From: JALOAT01 sp041687015
GTDB lineage: Bacteria; Pseudomonadota; Gammaproteobacteria; Thiohalomonadales; Thiohalomonadaceae
Direction: 5' to 3'
Length of the DNA stretch: 64,000 nt
Assembly (NCBI GenBank): GCA_041687015.1
Contig: JAWLCT010000001.1
Coordinates: 82,056-146,055, forward strand
Made by a program: the position numbers and the translations under genes. The notes beneath the pieces are model-generated. The model worked only from the letters and a program-made list of their open reading frames with translations. It searched no databases and was not told where the DNA came from. How positions within the stretch are numbered: the first letter of the stretch is position 1; each line of letters begins with the position of its first letter. Shown here piece after piece: positions 17,634-26,048 of the stretch.

Positions 17634-18395
17634 GTGACCGATAATGACTTGCAACTGCAGCTAAAAGTCTGGAAAGAACTTGCGATCAGCAAGCAGATAT
17701 TGATGCGGACGGCGACCGATGCCCTGAAGCTGGATCCCAACTGCCCGCCGGACGAACTCCAAAAGGCGTTGGAAACGGCCATCAAGCGGGCCGACGACGC
17801 GGACACCCAGGTCAAGACGGCCCAGGATCACGCCAAAGCCGCCGTGACCGCCGCCGAACAGAAGCTCGCCGAAGTCCAGAAGGCCCTGCAGAAGGCGGAG
17901 GCCGCCCACAACGAGGCCATGGCCCATCAGCAGAAGCTGGAACAGCGCCTGGTCGATGAGCGTGGCGCCGCTGCCAAGGAATTGAACAAGTTCAAGGAGC
18001 GCGTGGCAGAAAAGGAACGCGCCCTGAAGGCGATCAACACCGCACTGGCCGATACGCCGGAAAACGTGGTGAAGAAGCTGAAGACGCTCAAGAAGCAGAA
18101 GATGGACGAAGCCGATGCGCGCAAGCAAGCCGAACAGGCCGCTGCCGCGCTGCGCAAGGAAAAACAGAAACTCGAGCAGGACATGCAGGCTGCGCAGGAG
18201 AAAACTGCGCAACTGGCCACGCAATACCGCGAGCTGCACAGCTTCTGCGAAACCCTGCACGGCCAGTTCGCGTCGCAGGCCAAGGACGCCGACAGTGTTC
18301 CCGCGGTGCCCGCGCTGGACAGCGAGTTGCTGGAAAGCATCGAGAAGGGCACGACGCAGGAGAAGAAAAAGCCTGCCGGCAAGGGCAAGCGCTAA
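17634..18395 (+). CDS. Coiled-coil protein, unknown function
   Basis: The 253-aa protein is almost entirely helical coiled coil from about residue 40 to 210 (heptad-rich Ala/Lys/Glu/Gln sequence such as AEQKLAEVQKALQKAEAAH), with a Lys-rich C-terminus (KKKPAGKGKR). It has no signal peptide or membrane helix. It starts at GTG after AAGGAGAAC; the ATG two bases earlier is in another frame and meets TGA at once (ATGTGA), giving an initiation site shared with a one-codon frame. Such proteins are often structural or scaffold-like, and no specific role can be assigned. Confidence 0.78.
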   Translation: MTDNDLQLQLKVWKELAISKQILMRTATDALKLDPNCPPDELQKALETAIKRADDADTQVKTAQDHAKAAVTAAEQKLAEVQKALQKAEAAHNEAMAHQQKLEQRLVDERGAAAKELNKFKERVAEKERALKAINTALADTPENVVKKLKTLKKQKMDEADARKQAEQAAAALRKEKQKLEQDMQAAQEKTAQLATQYRELHSFCETLHGQFASQAKDADSVPAVPALDSELLESIEKGTTQEKKKPAGKGKR

Positions 18396-18437
18396 GACTC
18401 AGACCTGGGGCGAAACCGGCCGGCTGCGCCGGCATCC

Positions 18438-18454
18438 GGCGGCAAACTGCCGCC
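18438..18454. terminator. Hairpin between convergent coiled-coil and hipA-like genes
   Basis: GGCGGCA and TGCCGCC form a 7-bp stem with an AAC loop in the 180-bp gap between convergent genes, beside a second GC-rich palindrome (GCCGGCTGCGCCGGC). No T tract; a termination role is tentative. Confidence 0.4.
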
Positions 18455-18574
18455 CGATGCGCGCGGCCGGCCTGCCTCATGGACGCCGTTCCGCGCCCCC
18501 TCCTCCCTCCCGATCATCCACGCGTTTTCGGCACCGAGCACTGCTCGACGGCAGGTTCACGCCGCCCGGTCACG

Positions 18575-19951
18575 TCACGCGGTGTTCAGCGCCTTGTTCA
18601 GCACGTCCCGCTCACGCCCCACCACGGCCGCAAGCCGCTCCCGTCGTACTGACGGCACGGTGGCCAGGGCCTGCACCTGTTCGCCATAGGCGCGCGTCAC
18701 CTCCAGCGCCCAGACCACCCGTTCCTTGGCCTGACCGCGGGTGAGCCCGAAACGGGCACCCAGCGCAATCCAGTTTTCGCCGAAGCCGCCCAAGCGATCA
18801 TCGAAATCCATGGGAATAGCGAGGCGGACGTCGTGTTGCGGCCAGGCGCGCATCGGCGACGGATCATAGACCGGCGCGAGGTACACGCGCTCCGGCCCGC
18901 CCAGGAAGGACAGGTTCTGCAAATGCATATCGCCGTTGCCGGTGCACAGCGCGACGGTGAGGCGGCGGTAGATCTCGCGCTGCACCGCGCGTACGTCCAG
19001 GTTCACTACCGCGGCGAGCTTTTCCAGCCAGCCGGCCATTTCCGCCAGGTCGGTGTCCTGGTTGGCATTGAATTCGCGCCGCCCGGTGGCAAAGACGGAA
19101 TACAGGGTTTCCATGGGCACGGGCAAGCCGTCGGCGCTGCGATCGAAGCGCTCCACCGCGAGCAGTTCCAGGCCGTCCAGCGTGGCGCGCCACCACCTCG
19201 GCACCTCGAAGCCGGCCTGCCGATGGAGGTCCAGACAGAGGGCTTCCAGTTCGGCCAGGCCGCGGTACTCGGCCGGCTCCACCTTGAGCACCACATCGAC
19301 GTAGGGCCGCCCATCCACACTGCGCGTACCCGGCCGCGCGAAGCTTCCGTCCCAGTCGGGCGCGTCAGGAATGGCCACCAGCAGCTTGGGGATCATGCCG
19401 CCGGCGGAGGGCGTGGGCCCAAGCAGTTCAGCGATGGACTCCGTGTCCATGATCGCTACATCCAGGGCCACGTCGTCGCGGATGGTGCGCCAGAAGCGGG
19501 AGCGGCTGCCGGGCGCGGGCGCCGCTTGCGCAGCGGCGCTGCGCTGGTAGCCGGCTTCGGCAGCGCGGTCGTCGCGGAACAGGTCCAGGTGGCCGATGCC
19601 GTTCTGGCCGGCCAGCAGCAGCAGTTCCCAGTCGGTGTCGAAACCCGGCGCGGGCGGTTGGGGGCGCTTATCCAGCAGGCGTGTGTAGATGCGACGCTGC
19701 AGGTTGCGCCGACCCTCGCCCGGGATGAGCTCCATGAGGCGCGGGTGCAGTGGGAAGCTGTCACGGGCCTGAAACACCACAGGATTGCGCCCGTACAAGC
19801 GCGGCGAGGACAGCAGCGCCAGACCGGCGACGCCCCGTTCGAGAAATTCCGGGGTATAGCTGAAGCGGGTCTCGCGAGTCGTGACCACCAGATCGCCCAT
19901 CTTCACCGGCCCTTCGGTCAAGCGGGTCCAGATGACGGCGTGGCGGTCCAT
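18575..19951 (-). CDS. hipA: HipA-family serine/threonine kinase toxin
   Basis: The 458-aa protein has the HipA N-terminal subdomain (GVAGLALLSSPRLYGRN, PLHPRLMELIPGEGRRNLQRRI) and kinase core. Core motifs are the Gly-rich ligand loop GGMIPKLLV (184-192), a candidate ATP-binding Lys223 in VVLKVEP, ERFDR (267-271), the catalytic loop GNGDMHLQN (Asp341, Asn346) and the metal Asp363 in PVYDPSP. Classical HipA phosphorylates GltX and causes growth arrest; the target of this divergent member is unknown. Its ATG overlaps the TGA of the hipB-like gene by 1 nt (TGATG), as expected for translational coupling with its antitoxin. Confidence 0.88.
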   Translation of the reverse strand: MDRHAVIWTRLTEGPVKMGDLVVTTRETRFSYTPEFLERGVAGLALLSSPRLYGRNPVVFQARDSFPLHPRLMELIPGEGRRNLQRRIYTRLLDKRPQPPAPGFDTDWELLLLAGQNGIGHLDLFRDDRAAEAGYQRSAAAQAAPAPGSRSRFWRTIRDDVALDVAIMDTESIAELLGPTPSAGGMIPKLLVAIPDAPDWDGSFARPGTRSVDGRPYVDVVLKVEPAEYRGLAELEALCLDLHRQAGFEVPRWWRATLDGLELLAVERFDRSADGLPVPMETLYSVFATGRREFNANQDTDLAEMAGWLEKLAAVVNLDVRAVQREIYRRLTVALCTGNGDMHLQNLSFLGGPERVYLAPVYDPSPMRAWPQHDVRLAIPMDFDDRLGGFGENWIALGARFGLTRGQAKERVVWALEVTRAYGEQVQALATVPSVRRERLAAVVGRERDVLNKALNTA

Positions 19952-20214
19952 CAGAAGAAAATCCCGCGCTGCAGCGACTCGACCGCGTCGTCGTCGGGCA
20001 CCAGCGTGATACGCAGACCCACCACCCGGGCCATGCGCGCCAGCAGGCCGAAGTCGCCGTTGCGGCGGGCTTTCATGCGTGACAGGGTCTCCGGCACGGC
20101 ACCGGCGCGGCGCGCCAGGGCGCTTTCGTCCATGCCCTGGGCCTCGGCGGCGGCCAGGATCCCATCCAGCAGGCGCTGGAAAACTTCCGGTTCGGCAAAG
20201 GTGCGGCGCGGCAT
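19951..20214 (-). CDS. hipB: HipB-like XRE-family antitoxin/repressor
   Basis: The 87-aa product contains a helix-turn-helix (about 28-60: MDESALARRAGAVPETLSRMKARRNGDFGLLARMARVVGL) and a short C-terminal tail. It should bind and neutralise the HipA-like kinase and repress the operon. No Shine-Dalgarno sequence lies before its ATG; instead one arm of a perfect inverted repeat abuts the start codon. It is the promoter-proximal gene, one-base overlap with hipA. The gene symbol is by role and context rather than close identity to E. coli HipB. Confidence 0.85.
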   Translation of the reverse strand: MPRRTFAEPEVFQRLLDGILAAAEAQGMDESALARRAGAVPETLSRMKARRNGDFGLLARMARVVGLRITLVPDDDAVESLQRGIFF

Positions 20215-20277
20215 GACTATTTACGCAAGTGCATCGCTCTATGTCCTGAGAGCATGCGCATGACTGCGTAAATAGTC
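20215..20277. promoter_or_regulatory. hipBA operator: perfect 13-bp inverted repeat
   Basis: GACTATTTACGCA (20215-20227) and TGCGTAAATAGTC (20265-20277) are exact inverted copies 37 bp apart. On the minus strand the near arm ends immediately before the hipB ATG, and the far arm overlaps a TTGACT hexamer (20275-20280) that could be the -35 box. This arrangement fits autorepression by the HipB-HipA complex. The base pattern differs from the E. coli TATCC-N8-GGATA operator. Confidence 0.78.
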
Positions 20278-20291
20278 AAGAATGAACGTCG

Positions 20292-21494
20292 CTAGTAGAG
20301 CAACACGTCACGGCACGCCTCGCGCCAGTCCTGCTCGTCCGGCAGGGCCAGGGCGTCCAGGTCCGCGGCCGTGGCGGCCGGATCGTCCACCCAGCGGCGC
20401 AGCAACTCGCTGCCGTTGATGAGGTCGATGGCCAGGCGCCCGTGCTCATACTCGTAGGGAAAGTCGCGCCACAGTTCATAGGCCGGGCGCAGCCGCCGCA
20501 GGGCCTTGAAGGCCAGCGCCTGCAAGCGCCAGGGGCGGAAGGCGTGGTGGTCGTAGGCCGGATCATCCACGTGGATCTGGATGCCGGCGCATAGTGTGCC
20601 CACATGTTTGTGGAAGGTGGGCTCGAACCAGCATTCCCGCAGCCGGCAGCCCTGGATCCATTGCGGTGCCAGCGCCTCCATGGCGGTGAGCAGCTGGCGC
20701 GGCTGCAGATCGGGGGCGCCGAACAGTTCCAGGGGACGGGTGGTGCCGCGGCCTTCGGAGAGGGTGGTGCCCTCCAGCATCACGGTGCCCGGATAGCAAC
20801 GTGCCATGGACAGGTTCGGGGCGTTGGGGCTGGGATTCACCCAGCTGCGTTCACCCAGCGGCCAGCCGTAGCCGGGCGCACTGTCCGGTTGCCAGCCTTC
20901 CATGGTGATGATTTCGCATTCCACGTCCAGGGCGAGGCTGCGCACGAACCAGCGCGCCATCTCTCCCAGGGTGAGGCCATGACGCATGGGCATGGCGCCC
21001 GCGCCCACGAAGCTTTCCCAGCCGTTGCGCAGAGTAAGGCCTTCCACGGGACGGCCGACGGGGTTGGGGCGGTCGAGTACCCACACGGCCTTGCCATGGG
21101 CCGCCGCAGCCTCGAGCACATAGCGCAGGGTGGTGATGAAGGTGTAAATGCGACAGCCCAGGTCCTGCAAATCGACCAGCAGCACGTCGAAGCTGTCCAT
21201 CATCGCCGTCGTGGGGCGGCGCACCTCGCCGTACAGGCTGAACACCGGGATGCCGTGCACCGGATCCTGGAAGTCCGGCGATTCCATCATGTTGTCCTGC
21301 TTGTCGCCACGCAGGCCGTGCTGCGGACCGAAGGCGGCAGTCAGACGGATGTCGTCGAGTTGCGCCAGCGCGTCCAGGGTATGGGTCAGGTCGCGGGTGA
21401 CGGACGCCGGATGGGCAAGCACGGCCACGCGCCTGCCCGCCAGTGGCCGGCGCAGCTGCGCATCTTCCATGAAACGATCAATACCGAATTTCAT
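20292..21494 (-). CDS. DUF1343 protein, NamZ-type exo-N-acetylmuramidase family
   Basis: This 400-aa protein has family motifs FGIDRFMED, GRRVAVLAHPASV, FGPQHGLRGDKQDNM, IPVFSLYGEVRRPT, LLVDLQDLGCRIYTFITTL and WVLDRPNPVGRPVEG. In other bacteria the family member NamZ releases N-acetylmuramic acid from peptidoglycan fragments. No signal peptide is visible, unlike secreted NamZ, so a cytoplasmic cell-wall recycling role is possible. Its start lies inside the end of the DOMON-like gene (17-bp overlap), indicating one transcript and probable translational coupling. Confidence 0.9.
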   Translation of the reverse strand: MKFGIDRFMEDAQLRRPLAGRRVAVLAHPASVTRDLTHTLDALAQLDDIRLTAAFGPQHGLRGDKQDNMMESPDFQDPVHGIPVFSLYGEVRRPTTAMMDSFDVLLVDLQDLGCRIYTFITTLRYVLEAAAAHGKAVWVLDRPNPVGRPVEGLTLRNGWESFVGAGAMPMRHGLTLGEMARWFVRSLALDVECEIITMEGWQPDSAPGYGWPLGERSWVNPSPNAPNLSMARCYPGTVMLEGTTLSEGRGTTRPLELFGAPDLQPRQLLTAMEALAPQWIQGCRLRECWFEPTFHKHVGTLCAGIQIHVDDPAYDHHAFRPWRLQALAFKALRRLRPAYELWRDFPYEYEHGRLAIDLINGSELLRRWVDDPAATAADLDALALPDEQDWREACRDVLLY

Positions 21495-22041
21495 CGAGCT
21501 CCAGGACGAAAGCGTCGCGATGGTGGAAATCGGGTGTATCGGTGGGGTGCCGGAGTGCCCAATAGCTCAAGCTGCCATCGTCCGCCTCCACCACCGCCGA
21601 CAGGCCGAGCCGCAAAGCCCCCTGCACAGCGCCGATGCGGGCCAACGGGAGCTCGGCATCGAGTTCCAGCCGCGCGGCATCGCGGCGCAATCGCACATGC
21701 GGTTCGAGGTTGGATAGCGTCGCCTGCGGCGCAGCCTGGCGGTAATCGCTGAAGGCATACGCAGCCCATCCGCCCGAGGGTGCGAAATTGAATTCGTGAT
21801 AGGCCGCCTCGCCCGGACGCGCGACGAAGGCCTCGAAGCAGGTGTGACGCCAGAGTCCGTCACGAAACCCGGGCCTCTCCGGCGCGGGTAGGTGTAACGC
21901 AGCGAGGTTGCCTTCGAGCACATAGCCCAAATGCAGCCGATCAGCGGTACGCCGCACGCGCACGCCGATGCCGCCCACGGCGCACGCCTTGCACGCGGGA
22001 TGCATGCGGAGAGTGACAGTTTGTGGCTCATGGCACGGCAT
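21478..22041 (-). CDS. DOMON-like domain protein
   Basis: The 187-aa beta-rich protein has LHLGYVLEGNLAALHLP, the GLWRHTCFEAFV motif, YHEFNFAPSGGWAAYAFSDYR and ALRHPTDTPDFHHRDAF, characteristic of the DOMON-like/CBM9-like group. The domain binds a carbohydrate or haem in relatives. It has no signal peptide. The Met chosen gives the minimal domain; a longer frame to 22275 adds low-quality sequence. It overlaps the NamZ-like gene, so a shared role in handling muropeptide sugars is a reasonable inference. Confidence 0.85.
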   Translation of the reverse strand: MPCHEPQTVTLRMHPACKACAVGGIGVRVRRTADRLHLGYVLEGNLAALHLPAPERPGFRDGLWRHTCFEAFVARPGEAAYHEFNFAPSGGWAAYAFSDYRQAAPQATLSNLEPHVRLRRDAARLELDAELPLARIGAVQGALRLGLSAVVEADDGSLSYWALRHPTDTPDFHHRDAFVLELDEIRY

Positions 22042-22337
22042 GGAATGGAAGCCTACCAAAACCGCGGCCGTCCGGGTGCAACGCGCTTCCATTTCCGCGC
22101 GCGGACCACGCCGGTGATGTGCAATTCGGCGTGTGATGGGATTGGCGCACCTTGCGCCCTGAGCTACACCCACGTGTTGTGTACGCGCAAGTTCAAGACA
22201 CAGACCGGAGCCAATGACGACTTCGGCGCGCTGAGCCTTTCCCTCTGGTTCCGATTGAACGCCCGCGCCGCGCACCGCCGCGAGGACAGGCTAAGGTGTT
22301 GTCAAAGACCGCCACGACATCGCCGAGGAGGCTTGCC

Positions 22338-22709
22338 ATGACCGGCTATGTGACGAATATCGAGAAGGATGCGCTGAGCAACCAGGATTACCGCCGCGTG
22401 CTCTACACCGGCCGGAACACGCAACTGGTGCTGATGACCTTGCAGCCCGGCGAGGAAATCGGCAGTGAAATCCATGCCGACCACGACCAATTCATCCGCG
22501 TGGAGTCCGGTTCAGGCACGGTCATCATGGACGGCGAGCAGCACAGCATCGCCGATGGTGAGGCCGTGGTCATCCCCGCGGGTGTGGAGCACAACGTCGT
22601 CAATACCGCTTCGGACACACCACTTCGGTTGTACACGTTGTACAGCCCGCCCGAGCATCCGGAAGGTACCGTGCACCACACCAAGGCGGAGGAGCAGCTG
22701 ACACATTGA
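22338..22709 (+). CDS. Small cupin-domain protein
   Basis: The 123-aa single cupin has the two classic motifs: G-E-E-I-G-S-E-I-H-x3-D-H-x-Q-F (about 38-52) and PAGVEHNVVNTAS (about 77-89). Together these provide the His/His/Glu/His metal site. Start ATG is preceded by GAGGAGG at 11-12 nt. Family members range from isomerases to regulators; the substrate is unknown. It is divergent from the DOMON/NamZ operon and probably monocistronic. Confidence 0.9.
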   Translation: MTGYVTNIEKDALSNQDYRRVLYTGRNTQLVLMTLQPGEEIGSEIHADHDQFIRVESGSGTVIMDGEQHSIADGEAVVIPAGVEHNVVNTASDTPLRLYTLYSPPEHPEGTVHHTKAEEQLTH

Positions 22710-22893
22710 CGGGGTGAACGCCTCGACCCGGGAGGTGTACCGCCCCAGCGCGAAAAACCCGCGTCGTGCACTAAGTTCCTCGGGTAGAAGGAGAAGTTTT
22801 CCATCGGTTGATGACGGGGTGGCGAACGTGCGGCGTTCCCCCCAAACCGGCGTGCATTTCTGTGCGGCCGGTCACTTTGGAACTGTGAACTGT

Positions 22894-22919
22894 GCCCTCG
22901 CCCCTGACGGGCGAGGGGC
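22894..22919. repeat. GC-rich inverted repeat
   Basis: GCCCTCGCCC and GGGCGAGGGGC flank a 5-nt loop (one extra G in the right arm). It resembles the dispersed CCCTC/GAGGG palindromes also seen at 10238 and lies between the cupin and the following secreted-protein gene. Confidence 0.65.
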
Positions 22920-22974
22920 TATTGTCACTGGACCTGACACGGCTCATCGGAACAAAAAACAACAGGGGGAACAC

Positions 22975-23472
22975 ATGCTCAGGTTCTTCGTGCTCGCTTG
23001 CACCCTGGCCGCGGCATCCAGCGCGGGTGCAGCACAGGTCTCCTTCGACGGCATCCAGTACGCGCTGGCCCATGTGGAAGCGGGCGGCAGTCGCGTGGTC
23101 AACCGCTATGCATCACCACAATCCAACCGACCCGCATTGGTGGTGCGCCAGTTCAAGGGCGCGGCGGCCACTTCCGATGTCATCGCCGTTTACCTGGATG
23201 AAATCAGAAGCACATTGCTTGACGCACCCCTGACCATGCGACGCAGCGAAAGCGCCGACGACGTGGTGTTGGTGATGTTTCGGAAAACCGCAGACAGTAA
23301 GGTGGTCGAGTACGTGCTGGAACGCTTTGCGCGTGTGAAAGACGGCGTGGTCGCCTACCGCTTCAGTGAGCTCATCGGCGCCGATGCCGATCTGACGCCG
23401 GTGCTGACGCGCCAGCCCGATCGCATCGAACAACTGTTCGATCTGGAGCTCGCCGTCAGTCAGGCGCTGTAA
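22975..23472 (+). CDS. Secreted hypothetical protein
   Basis: The product is 165 aa with a clear signal peptide (MLRFFVLACTLAAASSAGAAQ). The mature part is a mixed alpha/beta domain with no Cys and no motif I recognise (YALAHVEAGGSRVVNRYA, VVEYVLERFARVKDGV). CAGGGGG precedes the ATG. A longer frame from 22714 crosses the GC-rich palindrome and was rejected. It ends 1 bp from the convergent esterase gene, so the two mRNAs must overlap at the 3' ends. Confidence 0.75.
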   Translation: MLRFFVLACTLAAASSAGAAQVSFDGIQYALAHVEAGGSRVVNRYASPQSNRPALVVRQFKGAAATSDVIAVYLDEIRSTLLDAPLTMRRSESADDVVLVMFRKTADSKVVEYVLERFARVKDGVVAYRFSELIGADADLTPVLTRQPDRIEQLFDLELAVSQAL

Positions 23473-23473
23473 C

Positions 23474-24091
23474 TCACAGCGCGCCGGCGTCCCTCAGCTT
23501 GCGGTGTACGGCCTCGGCAATGCGGCGATAGCCTGCAGCGTTGGGGTGGATCGGGTCGGACTTCAGGTCGCGCTCGGACAGGACTTTCGGAATGATGTCC
23601 GCTTCGAGAACCACCTGCCGGCGCTCTGCGAGCTCGTAATAAAAGGGCGCGCTTTCCAGTCCGAACAGCGCTGGGCGAGGTACGCCCAGCAACAACACCG
23701 GTACGCCCCGCGCGCGGCTCATGGCTATCATGTCATCCAGGTTGCGCGCCGCCACTTCGTGGCCCACCTTGCGCAGCATATCGTTGCCGCCCAGGCACAG
23801 GATCAGCATGTGAGGTCGATGCGCTTCCAACGCGTCCTCGAGACGCGCCAAACCCTCGGCGGTCACGTCACCGGGGATCCCGGCATTCACCACCTCCCGG
23901 CCACTCAACTGCGCCAGCACCGCCGGGTAGCTCTGATCGCGCGCGGCGCCGGTACCGTAGGTGATGCTGTCACCGAACGCGAGGATGACCGCATCGGCGG
24001 GAAGGGGTGAAAGCTGCGGATCACGACTGCAGGCCGTGAGCGCCAGAAGCAGCAGGAGTATGTGGGTGAACGTGGTCAGGGAGCGCGGCAT
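23474..24091 (-). CDS. SGNH/GDSL hydrolase lipoprotein (TesA-like arylesterase)
   Basis: This 205-aa protein has a lipobox (LLALTACS, Cys near 21). All four SGNH blocks are present: FGDSITYGTG (Ser nucleophile), NAGIPGDVTAEG (Gly), LGGNDMLR (Asn) and DPIHPNAAGYRRIA (Asp/His). It resembles TesA/EstA esterase-lysophospholipase-thioesterases acting in the periplasm, here probably membrane-tethered. Acyl specificity is unknown. Monocistronic. Confidence 0.92.
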   Translation of the reverse strand: MPRSLTTFTHILLLLLALTACSRDPQLSPLPADAVILAFGDSITYGTGAARDQSYPAVLAQLSGREVVNAGIPGDVTAEGLARLEDALEAHRPHMLILCLGGNDMLRKVGHEVAARNLDDMIAMSRARGVPVLLLGVPRPALFGLESAPFYYELAERRQVVLEADIIPKVLSERDLKSDPIHPNAAGYRRIAEAVHRKLRDAGAL

Positions 24092-24266
24092 GGCGGCAGG
24101 TTACCACGGCAAACCCACGGTACAAGCCACGCTGCATCACAGTGCGCAGGCAAGGGCCTGCTCCTGCATGGCCATACAGTTTTTGGTGGAATTGGCCGGT
24201 GCCATTTCTAACCGGGATTGCGCATTTTCGATCCGTCATTTCCGGGCCGACTGATATAGTGCGGCC

Positions 24267-26048
24267 ATGCAAGCATCCACCGAAGACGTTGTGAAAACCG
24301 ACGCCGCACCGCCCGCAGGCCGCTGGCTTTCCGGCCACCGCCACCTCGCCGGCTCGGCATTGAATTTGGCCGTGGGCCTGGGGTTGGCAGGTGGTTTTCT
24401 GCTCATCTGGCAGGCCTGGTTGCTGGCGCGTGTGGTCAGCGCCGCAATCATCGACGGCACCCCGCTTGATGACCTGTGGCATTGGTTATGGCCGCTGCTC
24501 GGGGTGTTCGCGCTGCGCGCCGTCATTGCCTGGTCATCGGAGCAGGTGGCGTTCCGTGCGGCGGCGCAGGTGAAGCTGGCCTTGCGTGAACGGCTCTATC
24601 GCCATTTGCAGGCGCTGGGGCCGGTCTATCTGCAAGGCGAACGCAGCGGTGAACTGAGCAGTCTGCTGACCGACGGCGTGGAAAAGCTGGAGGCCTATTA
24701 CGCCCGCTTTCTGCCGCACATGGCGCTCACCGCACTGGTGCCGCTGGCCATCCTCGCTTTCGTGTTTCCGCTCGATTGGGTATCGGGTCTGGTGATGTTG
24801 CTGACAGCCCCGCTCATCCCGCTGTTCATGATCCTCATCGGCAAGGGTGCGGAGCGCCTGAACCAGAAACAATGGCGCCAGTTGGCGCGCATGAGCGCGC
24901 ATTTCCTTGATGTCATCCAGGGCCTCACCACCCTGAAACTGTTCAACGCCAGCCGCCGCGAGGCGCAGATGATCGCGGCGGTCTCCGATGCCCATCGCAA
25001 GAGCACCATGGCGGTACTGCGTGTCGCCTTCCTGTCCTCACTGGTGCTGGAATTCTTCTCTACGGTCAGTATCGCGGTGGTCGCCGTGCTTATCGGCTTC
25101 CGTCTGCTGTTTGGCGAAATGGCGTTTTTCCACGGCTTCTTCGTGCTGCTTCTGGCGCCGGAGTTCTATCTGCCTTTGCGCCAGATGGGCACGCACTATC
25201 ACGCCCGCATGGACGCCATCGCCTCCGCCGAACGGCTCATCGAAGTGTTGGAAACCCCCGCGCCGCCCCCACCCGCCGAACCCGTATCCCCGCCTGCCGG
25301 CCCGTTCGCGATCCGCTTCGACAGGGTGGCGTTCGACTATCCCGGCAATCGTCGCGCGCTGGCCGAGGTATCGTTCCGCATCGCGCCCGGCGAAACAGTG
25401 GCCGTGGTAGGGCCGAGCGGTTCCGGCAAGAGCACCACCCTCAACCTGCTGCTCGGCTTCTTGCATCCCACGTCGGGAGAGATCCGCATCAACGACGCAG
25501 CGCTTTCGCGCATGGAACGGGAAGCCTGGTTTAACCAGATCGCCTGGGTGCCGCAACGACCACGGCTGTTCCACGGCACAGTGCGCGACAACATCCGTCT
25601 GGGCCGGCCCGAGGCAGATCACGCGGCGGTGGAACAGGCCGCGCGCCTGGCCCATGCCCATGAATTCATCGCGCGCCTGCCCCAGCGCTACGACACGCCG
25701 GTGGGCGAAGGCGGCCAGGGGCTCTCGGGCGGGCAGGTGCAGCGTATCGCCCTCGCCCGCGCCTTCCTGAAGGATGCACCCCTGGTGGTGCTGGACGAGC
25801 CGACGGCCAGCCTCGACCCGGAAAGCGAGGCCCTGGTACAAGCCGCCCTGGAACGGCTGGCCGAGGGCCGCACCGTGCTGGTGGTGGCCCACCGCCTCGC
25901 CACCGTGCGCAAGGCGGACCGCATCCTGGTACTCGAAGCGGGCCGGGTGGCGGAAGAGGGCGATCACGCGACGCTCATGGCCGCGGGCGGCGTGTATGCG
26001 CGGCTTTCCGCGGCCTATAGCGGCGAAGGCCTGGAGGTGCTGTCATGA
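24267..26048 (+). CDS. cydD: Heterodimeric thiol exporter subunit CydD (ABC transporter)
   Basis: The 593-aa half-transporter has six predicted membrane helices in residues 25-310, then an ATPase domain with Walker A GPSGSGKST (about 382-390), signature LSGGQ (about 485) and Walker B LVVLDEP (about 505-511). With CydC it exports cysteine and glutathione to the periplasm, which is needed to assemble haem-containing cytochrome bd oxidase. The ATG has no strong Shine-Dalgarno sequence. The downstream cydC start overlaps the stop (ATGA). cydAB itself is not in the window. Confidence 0.92.
   Translation: MQASTEDVVKTDAAPPAGRWLSGHRHLAGSALNLAVGLGLAGGFLLIWQAWLLARVVSAAIIDGTPLDDLWHWLWPLLGVFALRAVIAWSSEQVAFRAAAQVKLALRERLYRHLQALGPVYLQGERSGELSSLLTDGVEKLEAYYARFLPHMALTALVPLAILAFVFPLDWVSGLVMLLTAPLIPLFMILIGKGAERLNQKQWRQLARMSAHFLDVIQGLTTLKLFNASRREAQMIAAVSDAHRKSTMAVLRVAFLSSLVLEFFSTVSIAVVAVLIGFRLLFGEMAFFHGFFVLLLAPEFYLPLRQMGTHYHARMDAIASAERLIEVLETPAPPPPAEPVSPPAGPFAIRFDRVAFDYPGNRRALAEVSFRIAPGETVAVVGPSGSGKSTTLNLLLGFLHPTSGEIRINDAALSRMEREAWFNQIAWVPQRPRLFHGTVRDNIRLGRPEADHAAVEQAARLAHAHEFIARLPQRYDTPVGEGGQGLSGGQVQRIALARAFLKDAPLVVLDEPTASLDPESEALVQAALERLAEGRTVLVVAHRLATVRKADRILVLEAGRVAEEGDHATLMAAGGVYARLSAAYSGEGLEVLS

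Noticed and set aside
18575..20214. Hypothesis that the hipA-like gene is inactive
   Set aside because: The catalytic Asp341, Asn346 and Asp363 positions and the antitoxin gene are all intact.
18833..20263. Long plus-strand open frame opposite hipBA
   Set aside because: HipA kinase motifs and the HTH are clear on the minus strand; the antisense frame has no recognisable domain.
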